Source of the DNA: Armatimonadota bacterium
GTDB taxonomy: Bacteria; Armatimonadota; UBA5829
Length of the DNA: 7,711 bases
NCBI GenBank assembly: GCA_023398345.1
Contig: JAEWSK010000237.1
Coordinates: forward strand, 1-7,711
Direction of reading: 5' to 3'
Shown: piece by piece, positions 1 through 5,270 of the stretch
How the letters are laid out: every line of letters starts with the position of its first letter
Position numbering within the stretch: the first letter of the stretch is position 1
Made by a program: the position numbers and the translations under genes
The notes under the pieces: generated by a model
Seen by the model: only the letters and a program-made list of their open reading frames with translations
What the model was told of the DNA's origin: nothing
Database searches by the model: none

Positions 1-1368
1 GTTATCGAGTGTGCCATCAAGATCATACGTCTGAACCATGCTGCTGGGCAGTGTAGCAGAACTAATAGCAACAGTGTAGCTGCCTGCCGCCAATTCATCA
101 AAGATGTAGTTGCCGTCGCCGGATGTAAACGCAGTGTCTATTACGTTTCCATTTTCATCTTTGAGTGTGACAGTTACGCCATTGATGCCGACCTCGCCCG
201 CATCTTGAACGCCATTTGCATTTTTATCGTTCCAGACCCGATCGCCAATCGATGCATACTGGACGTAGCCGAAATCGACATCGAGATTTGTCTCGCCAAT
301 TACAATATCTAGCTCAGCGGTATCAGGAGTATCGAGCCCGTCAAAATCGTATGTCTGTATTGCGCCGTCCGGAATGGCTGATCTGTCCACAGAAACAGTG
401 TAATGTCCGGCGAGCAGGTTTGCGAACATGTAAAATCCGCCGCTGTCGGTGACGGTAGAAGTCGTGTAATCAATAACGCCGTCGTTGTCAAAATCGGCAT
501 CGAGCGTAATTGTAACGCCGCCGATACCAGGCTCACTGCTGTCCTGTACCCCATTTTCATTTGTATCGAAAAACACCGTGTCGCCTATCGCGCCACCGAG
601 AAGCAGGGTTTTGGACTTGCTTAAAATTTGGCTTGCTCCGGCAGCCAAGTTCATTTCCCACTGAAATGCAAAGGCCGTGTTGACTCTGTTTAACGACACT
701 TCCGCGTTTGAAAGCATAGAAGGAGAGTCATCATTGAGCTTGTTGATTATACTCGAAATTGGCCCTAGCTCCCAATAGTTGGGAGTAGGAGTCATCCCGC
801 CGACAGACGCCGTCTCGGTGGATATGATCGCTCCATCCCACTGACCGATGGTTGTGGCGTTAAGATGCGCGGCCGAGTCATCGTCGGGAGTGCCGTTCAA
901 ATCGAGATCGGTATACTCGAAAAGATGGAACGCCATCGGCGCGGCAGTCTTATTGCGTATGCGCATCATCTCAGCGATAGTGGAATTTCCGCTGCCGGTA
1001 GAGCCACCGATAAGCGTGTATCTCAGTGTCACCTCGACAGACTCGCCTGCATAGTATGCCTGCACAATGTTTGACGCCAACTGCGTAACAACCGGCGTGC
1101 CAAGCGAACTAAGCGGAGCCTCGGCGGTGTCTCCTATACGGAAATACCACGACTGCTGGGCGAGCTGGCTTATGCCATCAACAACCCAACTTTCCAGGCC
1201 GATCGGAGACGCCGGATCGTATGAGGCGGCGCTGTTACCGTTCGACATACTATAAGATGCCTGCGCCGCGGTGGGCGCAAATAACATTGATACTGCTAAG
1301 GCACAAACGGACGCGAGGCTCAGGAACTCGCGCACACGTCGGCGCACGTATAATGCGTGTGCTTTCAT
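1..1368 (-). CDS. Secreted surface protein with N-terminal domain shared with its neighbour plus SdrD B-like repeats (3' end missing)
   Basis: The frame is open from an ATG at 1368 to the window edge: 456 codons, no stop, so the C-terminus is missing. GGAGG at 1378-1382 lies 9 nt before the ATG. Residues 1-37 look like a signal peptide: arginine-rich start, hydrophobic stretch about 15-31, cleavage likely after A35-Q36-A37. Residues about 40-260 match the protein encoded just upstream (RIG, NKT, LFE, DLNGT, AFAFQW motifs), so the two are paralogues. I do not recognise a function for this domain. Two SdrD B-like Ig-fold domains follow, at about 261-368 and 374-456 or beyond. Each begins IGD and has a DxNxNGxxD loop (D268/N270/N272/D276; D381/N383/N385/D389), the calcium-binding signature of that family. 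The first domain also has a D292/D294/D296/D300 loop. Likely role: exported structural or adhesive surface protein. More repeats, and perhaps an anchor, should lie beyond position 1. It is probably cotranscribed with the gene ending at 1399. Confidence 0.9.
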   Translation of the reverse strand, partial: MKAHALYVRRRVREFLSLASVCALAVSMLFAPTAAQASYSMSNGNSAASYDPASPIGLESWVVDGISQLAQQSWYFRIGDTAEAPLSSLGTPVVTQLASNIVQAYYAGESVEVTLRYTLIGGSTGSGNSTIAEMMRIRNKTAAPMAFHLFEYTDLDLNGTPDDDSAAHLNATTIGQWDGAIISTETASVGGMTPTPNYWELGPISSIINKLNDDSPSMLSNAEVSLNRVNTAFAFQWEMNLAAGASQILSKSKTLLLGGAIGDTVFFDTNENGVQDSSEPGIGGVTITLDADFDNDGVIDYTTSTVTDSGGFYMFANLLAGHYTVSVDRSAIPDGAIQTYDFDGLDTPDTAELDIVIGETNLDVDFGYVQYASIGDRVWNDKNANGVQDAGEVGINGVTVTLKDENGNVIDTAFTSGDGNYIFDELAAGSYTVAISSATLPSSMVQTYDLDGTLDN

Positions 1369-1377
1369 TTTTTGTAA

Positions 1378-1382
1378 CCTCC
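1378..1382 (-). promoter_or_regulatory. Ribosome-binding site (GGAGG) of the SdrD B-domain gene
   Basis: On the minus strand GGAGG lies 9 nt before the ATG at 1368, inside the 30-nt gap after the upstream stop codon. It fixes the start of a gene whose 3' end is not in the window. Confidence 0.8.
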
Positions 1383-1398
1383 AGATATTGGTGACAGA

Positions 1399-2208
1399 TT
1401 AGCGGTGACGTCGCCTCAGTATTGGCACTATACCAAACAAGCTAGTAAACATAGCTAGGCAGCTTGGCTCAGGTACCTGCGCGCCCATCATGAGCTTGTC
1501 TTGACTCATTGACACCGAACCGTTTCCGGCGACTGAGAAACCCCACTGAAATGCAAATGCTGCGTCACCGGTAAAAGGCGATGTAGCGTTCGATAACGAC
1601 AGGCCGGAAACCGAGCTGATCTTATTTTGCAAAGTTGCAGCATCACCTATCTCCCAGCAATTAGGAATAGTGTTGACGCTAAGCTGCCCCTCGGTTGCAC
1701 CATCACTCTGAACAACTGTCGACGAATTCGTCAGCGTCGCCGTCTCACCGGCGGCAGTTCCATTAAGATCCATATTGACGAACTCGAAAAGATAGAAGTT
1801 GAGCGCGGTGCCTGTCTTGTTTGTAATCTTAACAGTCTCGGAAACGTCGCTCATCCCCGATCCGACCATCCCACCCCACAGGGTGTAATCTACCTGCAAG
1901 TCGAATAAGGCGCTGCTGTAAATAATTGTGGCATCTCCCGGCGTCAACTGACTGACATCAGCAGTGCCGATGGAGCTGATCGGAGCCGCTACTCCAGTGC
2001 TTCCGATTCGATACCAGTAACTGCTAGTCGCCATCTGATCGTATGTCTCCACCACCCAGTTAAGCATTCCTGCCTGGGAGTAAGGATCAATGGTTACGCT
2101 GCTGTTCGGAAAGCCCAAATCAGTCAGCGTGACCAATGAAGTGCCGTAAGCACAGACACCGGTTGCCATCAGACACACGATTACGGCAATAAATAATCTT
2201 CTAATCAA
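1399..2208 (-). CDS. PEP-CTERM sorting-domain secreted protein, TTG start
   Basis: This encodes 269 residues with a TAA stop at 1399-1401. Residues 1-20 form a signal peptide (RR, hydrophobic core, likely cleavage after V18-C19-A20). The C-terminus is a typical PEP-CTERM sorting signal: VPEPS at 245-249, a hydrophobic segment about 250-264, then a basic RRRHR tail. In known systems an exosortase recognises this tag in the inner membrane and processes it for delivery to the surface or extracellular matrix; no exosortase is visible here. The middle, about 35-243, is rich in Ser, Thr, Gly and Asn, is probably beta-rich, and is clearly paralogous to residues about 45-260 of the next gene. Its function is unknown. 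The start is TTG at 2208-2206, chosen because AAGGAG (2216-2221) lies 7 nt upstream and no in-frame ATG fits the signal peptide. It is probably the first gene of a two-gene unit. Confidence 0.9.
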   Translation of the reverse strand: MIRRLFIAVIVCLMATGVCAYGTSLVTLTDLGFPNSSVTIDPYSQAGMLNWVVETYDQMATSSYWYRIGSTGVAAPISSIGTADVSQLTPGDATIIYSSALFDLQVDYTLWGGMVGSGMSDVSETVKITNKTGTALNFYLFEFVNMDLNGTAAGETATLTNSSTVVQSDGATEGQLSVNTIPNCWEIGDAATLQNKISSVSGLSLSNATSPFTGDAAFAFQWGFSVAGNGSVSMSQDKLMMGAQVPEPSCLAMFTSLFGIVPILRRRHR

Positions 2209-2215
2209 GTCATCT

Positions 2216-2221
2216 CTCCTT
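2216..2221 (-). promoter_or_regulatory. Ribosome-binding site deciding a TTG start (PEP-CTERM gene)
   Basis: AAGGAG on the minus strand is 7 nt from the TTG at 2208, the usual spacing. An ATG at 2213-2211 is only 2 nt from it, in another frame, and stops after two codons (ATG ACT TGA). The TTG is therefore the likely start. Confidence 0.75.
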
Positions 2222-2243
2222 CACACAAAGTATTGAGTCATCT

Positions 2244-2263
2244 GTGCGCACTCAGGAGCGCAC
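2244..2263 (-). repeat. GC-rich hairpin in the leader of the PEP-CTERM gene
   Basis: Arms GTGCGC (2258-2263) and GCGCAC (2244-2249) pair perfectly around an 8-nt loop. The hairpin ends 22 nt before the ribosome-binding site. No T-run follows it in the sense direction, so it is not a terminator. It could affect translation or RNA stability; that is inference. Confidence 0.5.
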
Positions 2264-2456
2264 TTTCACAGAATTCACTTGCTGCATTTGGAGCACTGCT
2301 GCACGTACCCATTGAACCATACAAGCATGCACCCATAGACAATTTAACATGCGATAGCTTGCTATGTAACTGATGAAATTACCAGAATTGCGAATGGAAT
2401 TGCAGTATATTTGCAGCACTAAGCCGCCATTTGTGACAAAAACGAGCCTTAATTGC

Positions 2457-2462
2457 ATTATA
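2457..2462 (-). promoter_or_regulatory. Candidate -10 element (TATAAT) for the PEP-CTERM gene pair
   Basis: A perfect TATAAT on the minus strand lies 19 nt past the terminator T-run. At a 17-nt spacing the -35 position reads TTTTTG, a poor match to TTGACA, so this is a weak promoter call. If used, transcription would start near 2450 and give a leader of about 240 nt. Confidence 0.35.
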
Positions 2463-2480
2463 TGTCAGCAAAACGCGCAC

Positions 2481-2511
2481 AAAAAGGCCCTGGACGGGAA
2501 TGTCCAGGGCC
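2481..2511 (-). terminator. Rho-independent terminator of the transporter operon
   Basis: A perfect 10-bp GC-rich stem (GGCCCTGGAC at 2486-2495 with GTCCAGGGCC at 2502-2511) has a 6-nt loop. On the minus strand it is followed by TTTTT (2485-2481). It lies 82 nt past the stop of the LTxxQ gene. The plus-strand side has no T-run, so it works in one direction only. Confidence 0.92.
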
Positions 2512-2593
2512 AACCTTAAGATGTGATGTCAAATTGTTGGTATATGTCTTTGCCCTAAATGGTTTCTATTCTCAAGGCAAAGCGCCGGATCGA

Positions 2594-3214
2594 TTACTTT
2601 CTTTTTGTCGGTTTTGCAGGAGCCTTTGAATAAGTTTTGCCGGCGGCCTTCTTTTCAATTGCGCTAAAGAAACTATTCCAGCGCTTTGCTCGGTCTACAG
2701 AACCCGGATCTTTTTTATCTACTTTCACATAAAATGGATTGTGATCTTTCATCGCTTTGGTATCAAAGCGAGGCGGATTATTCTTGGCATCGCCGGATTT
2801 TGGCGGAGCGCCGATACCGTTGGGCCTGCCTGGGCTACCTTCACCGCCAGGGCCGCCGGGACCAAAAGACCTGCCGCTGGGTCGCTTATTAAAAGACTTG
2901 GTTTTCGACATAGCATTGAGCTGTCCGACCGTCAAAAAACTCTTTAGGCTTTTCAATGCATGCTTCGCCTGATCCTCAGTCAACTTCGGCTTTGTCCGCA
3001 GCGGCTTGAGCACGGTTAATACTTGCTTTGCCTGAGCGGGAGTTAAAGCATGTTTGGAATCTTTTTCGAGCTGTTCGATTTGAAACGTGAACTGCACCAA
3101 CTGAAACGTGTACTTGTGCTGCTTTCTGAACTGAGAGGGCTCCGGCCCCTGAGCACAGACTAAACTTGCAAGCAAAGCTGTGAGTATTGCCGAAATTGCT
3201 GCGATCTTTTTCAT
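2594..3214 (-). CDS. Small secreted basic protein with three LTxxQ motifs (Spy/CpxP-like helices, tentative)
   Basis: This encodes 206 residues, starting at an ATG (3214-3212) with AAAAGGAGG (3222-3230) 7 nt before it. An in-frame ATG at 3244 has no comparable site and would spoil the signal peptide. Residues 1-21 are a signal peptide with likely cleavage after V-C-A. The cysteine is not in a convincing lipobox. Residues about 35-105 are predicted helical and contain three LTxxQ motifs: L57-Q61, L78-Q82 and L94-Q98. LTxxQ marks the Spy/CpxP family of periplasmic chaperones and stress sensors, but overall similarity is not demonstrable by eye. Residues 118-138 are Gly/Pro-rich, and the C-terminal third is lysine-rich, ending KPTKRK. 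The gene follows the permease stop by 22 nt and is last before the terminator, which suggests a periplasmic accessory to the pump or to its substrate. Function is not established. Confidence 0.85.
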   Translation of the reverse strand: MKKIAAISAILTALLASLVCAQGPEPSQFRKQHKYTFQLVQFTFQIEQLEKDSKHALTPAQAKQVLTVLKPLRTKPKLTEDQAKHALKSLKSFLTVGQLNAMSKTKSFNKRPSGRSFGPGGPGGEGSPGRPNGIGAPPKSGDAKNNPPRFDTKAMKDHNPFYVKVDKKDPGSVDRAKRWNSFFSAIEKKAAGKTYSKAPAKPTKRK

Positions 3215-3221
3215 TAAATTG

Positions 3222-3230
3222 CCTCCTTTT
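3222..3230 (-). promoter_or_regulatory. Ribosome-binding site deciding the LTxxQ gene start
   Basis: AAAAGGAGG on the minus strand lies 7 nt before the ATG at 3214. It favours that ATG over the upstream in-frame ATG at 3244, which overlaps the permease stop codon. Confidence 0.8.
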
Positions 3231-3236
3231 ACGCTG

Positions 3237-4454
3237 TCACTCATATCTAAGAGCTTCTATTGGATCAAGAGCAGCCGCCTGTTTTGCTGGATATAGCCCG
3301 AAGAATACTCCTACAAGCGCAGCGAAAGTAAATGACAGCACAACCGACTGCATCGAAACCGCTACGTTCCAGCTTGTCAAGCTGCCCACTATTGCCGATA
3401 CGAGCACTCCAAAGACAATGCCCATTATCCCACCCAAAAGCGAAAGCACCAAAGACTCAATTAAAAATTGAAGCAAAATATCGTGTCTTCGAGCGCCAAG
3501 TGCCTTGCGAATGCCTATCTCGCGCGTGCGCTCAGTAACCGACACCAGCATTATATTCATAATTCCTATGCCGCCAACTAAAAGAGACACGCTGGCAATG
3601 CCTCCGAGAAGCATTGTAAATACTCCACTGGTCTCGTTAGCCATCTCCACCAGTTCGGCTTGGTTGCGCACAATAAAATCATCGTCTTCGGGGTTATATA
3701 TCTTATGGCGCTTTCGCAGCAGAGTCTCAACTTCGCTTGTCGCTTGGTCCATAAGTGCAGCGGACTTCACTTGCGCGCTAATGCCTCGAATATTTGTAAC
3801 ACCCAGCACGCGCCGCATTGCTGTCGTAACTGGAATAAATATTTGATCGTCTGGGTCGTTAAAACCGCTGCCTGAGCCCTTTGCCGTCATCAGTCCTACA
3901 ACTTTGAATCTGCTGCCGCCTATCCGCACTGACTTGCCCACCGGCGAGTTTGTACCAAATAAATTGGCCGCAGTTGTCGGGCCTATTGCGGCAACTCTTT
4001 TCGAGCCATTCACTTCTTGAGATGTAAAAAACCGACCCGCTGCAATTGTATAGTTGCGGATAGTCAAATAGTCAGGCGTAGTGCCGAAGATATTGGTATT
4101 TGTATTTTGATTGCTATATTTGACCTGCGTGCTGCCTCGCACTTCAGGAGTAGTTGCAGAAATTGATGGACACTTTTCTGCAATGGCATCGCAGTCATCG
4201 AGCGTAAGCGTCGTGCTGCTGCCGAATCCCATCTTCACCGCACCCGTTTTGGACTGGCCCGCCATTATCATAAGCGTATTGGTGCCCATCTGCTTAATCC
4301 GCTGCATCGTCTGCTCACGCGCTCCGTGGGCTATGGCGAGCATTGCAATAACTGCCCCGACGCCTATTATGACTCCCAACATTGTCAGCATTGCGCGCAT
4401 CTTATTTGCGACTAAACCTTCGAGCGCAATTTCTATGCTCTCGCGCAAGTTCAT
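3237..4454 (-). CDS. MacB/FtsX-type ABC transporter permease
   Basis: This encodes 405 residues, about the usual length for a stand-alone MacB-type permease. The layout is typical: TM1 at about 20-43, a large periplasmic domain at about 44-275 (MacB_PCD type), then TM2 at about 278-305, TM3 at about 328-357 and TM4 at about 368-390 (FtsX domain). The cytoplasmic stretch TERTREIGIRKALGA (307-321) is the highly conserved coupling-helix region of this family, and the protein ends in the common DPIEALRYE. These transporters act by mechanotransmission: ATP hydrolysis moves the periplasmic domain, which drives an adaptor/TolC conduit or extracts lipoproteins. Here the adaptor and channel genes point to efflux or export; the substrate is unknown. 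The ATG overlaps the ATPase stop (ATGA at 4454-4451), implying translational coupling, and has its own GGAGGA upstream. In E. coli MacB the ATPase and permease are fused; here they are separate. Confidence 0.95.
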   Translation of the reverse strand: MNLRESIEIALEGLVANKMRAMLTMLGVIIGVGAVIAMLAIAHGAREQTMQRIKQMGTNTLMIMAGQSKTGAVKMGFGSSTTLTLDDCDAIAEKCPSISATTPEVRGSTQVKYSNQNTNTNIFGTTPDYLTIRNYTIAAGRFFTSQEVNGSKRVAAIGPTTAANLFGTNSPVGKSVRIGGSRFKVVGLMTAKGSGSGFNDPDDQIFIPVTTAMRRVLGVTNIRGISAQVKSAALMDQATSEVETLLRKRHKIYNPEDDDFIVRNQAELVEMANETSGVFTMLLGGIASVSLLVGGIGIMNIMLVSVTERTREIGIRKALGARRHDILLQFLIESLVLSLLGGIMGIVFGVLVSAIVGSLTSWNVAVSMQSVVLSFTFAALVGVFFGLYPAKQAAALDPIEALRYE

Positions 4455-5179
4455 TGATCTTCCTCCACCGGCAGCTTTGCGAGCTGTTGGCGCGCATCCA
4501 CTCTATCAGCAACTAACTGATCTGATACGATGCGGCCATCCCGGAATCTAATAATGCGCTGGGCATGTTGAGCAATATCTTCTTCATGCGTCACCAGCAC
4601 AACGGTCTTGCCTTCGGCATGCAGGTCTTGAAAAAGAGCCATTATCTCCTCGCTGGTGCGAGTATCGAGGTTGCCGGTTGGCTCATCACCTAAAATAAGC
4701 GCAGGATCGTTAACCAACGCCCGTGCGACAGCAACGCGTTGTTGCTGTCCGCCGGAAAGCTCGTTTGGCTTATGATCCATTCTTTCGCCCAGTCCGACAC
4801 GCTGCAGAGCCAGACGCGCCTTTTCTTCTCTGTTGGTGACGTTGGGGTTATAAGTCAGAGGCAGCATTACCTGACGGAATGCGGGCCGCCGCGGGATTAA
4901 ATTAAACGTCTGAAACACAAACCCTATTCGGCGATTCCTTACATCGGCCAACTCGTCCTCGTCCATATTCGCGACTTCTTCGCTTGCAAGCTGATATGAG
5001 CCTTGCGTGGGCTTATCCAAACAGCCGATTATATTCATAAATGTCGACTTGCCCGAACCCGACGGCCCCATAATCGCAATAAACTCGCCGTCGGCAACCT
5101 CAAGCGATACTCCGCGAAGCGCATGTACCGACACATCGCCCATCGCATAGTATTTGTGCAAATCTTGCACACTAATCAT
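4451..5179 (-). CDS. MacB/LolD-type ABC transporter ATP-binding protein
   Basis: This encodes 242 residues with every motif of an active ATPase: Walker [10 protein letters not shown] (38-46), Q-loop Q90, signature LSGGQ (141-145), Walker B ending in D165-E166, D-loop NLD (170-172) and switch histidine H198. The sequence style ([10 protein letters not shown] near the start, [16 protein letters not shown]) places it in the MacB/LolD/FtsE group that pairs with FtsX-fold permeases. It would work as a dimer on the cytoplasmic face, powering the permease encoded next. The ATG at 5179 has GGAG (5187-5190) 7 nt upstream. The stop overlaps the permease start by 4 nt. One oddity: after the Q-loop the usual NLIPR-x-x-AL-x-x-V reads [12 protein letters not shown], with P99 and F101 where small residues and leucine are common. 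Confidence 0.95.
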   Translation of the reverse strand: MISVQDLHKYYAMGDVSVHALRGVSLEVADGEFIAIMGPSGSGKSTFMNIIGCLDKPTQGSYQLASEEVANMDEDELADVRNRRIGFVFQTFNLIPRRPAFRQVMLPLTYNPNVTNREEKARLALQRVGLGERMDHKPNELSGGQQQRVAVARALVNDPALILGDEPTGNLDTRTSEEIMALFQDLHAEGKTVVLVTHEEDIAQHAQRIIRFRDGRIVSDQLVADRVDARQQLAKLPVEEDQ

Positions 5180-5186
5180 TTCTGAT

Positions 5187-5190
5187 CTCC
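5187..5190 (-). promoter_or_regulatory. Ribosome-binding site (GGAG) of the ABC ATPase gene
   Basis: GGAG on the minus strand lies 7 nt before the ATG at 5179, just after the two intergenic hairpins. The nearby TATAAA on the same strand resembles a -10 element, with TTGCAA (4 of 6) 18 nt upstream. An internal promoter is possible but weakly supported. Confidence 0.6.
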
Positions 5191-5201
5191 ATTTTATACG
5201 C

Positions 5202-5251
5202 GGCGTTGCACGTAAATTGCAAAACGCCTTGCATCACTTATATTGGATGCA
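5202..5251 (-). repeat. Two consecutive hairpins between adaptor and ATPase genes
   Basis: On the minus strand, TGCATC and GATGCA (5230-5251) pair around a 10-nt loop. Directly after comes GGCGTT..GCA with TGCAACGCC (5202-5228), a 9-bp stem with a 2-nt bulge and a 7-nt loop. No T-run follows, so termination is unlikely. They fill about half of the only real gap inside the operon and may act in mRNA processing, stability or attenuation; that is inference. Confidence 0.5.
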
Positions 5252-5270
5252 GTATGAATGCAATAAAATA

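Larger units (their letters stand above)
2209..2480 (-). promoter_or_regulatory. Intergenic promoter/leader region of the PEP-CTERM gene pair
   Basis: This non-coding stretch separates the terminator of the transporter operon from the PEP-CTERM gene. It must contain the start signals for that gene if the terminator is efficient. I see a TATAAT, an interrupted palindrome around 2347-2367 with core ATAG/CTAT, a GC-rich hairpin (2244-2263), and an 8-bp direct repeat AGTCATCT at 2208-2215 and 2236-2243. No tRNA, known riboswitch consensus or convincing sigma-54 site was recognised. A 68-codon frame at 2458-2252 has no ribosome-binding site or recognisable protein features and is not called. Confidence 0.5.

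Noticed and set aside
2402..2428. Possible sigma-54 promoter (TGGC...TGCA) in the leader, considered because some PEP-CTERM genes use such promoters
   Set aside because: The GG to GC spacing is wrong for the -24/-12 element.
2252..2458. 68-codon open frame on the minus strand in the leader region
   Set aside because: No ribosome-binding site, its ATG overlaps the candidate -10 box, and the composition does not resemble a protein; it is better explained as leader.
2548..2582. 7-bp inverted repeat CTTTGCC/GGCAAAG in the 3' untranslated region of the LTxxQ gene
   Set aside because: The 21-nt loop is long, there is no T-run, and a clear terminator lies just downstream; probably incidental.
3215..3244. 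Upstream in-frame ATG for the LTxxQ gene
   Set aside because: A strong ribosome-binding site lies between the two ATGs and serves the ATG at 3214, which gives a clean signal peptide.
4111..4551. 146-codon open frame on the plus strand, and similar plus-strand frames elsewhere
   Set aside because: They lie antisense to well-supported genes and have no family motifs or credible ribosome-binding sites.
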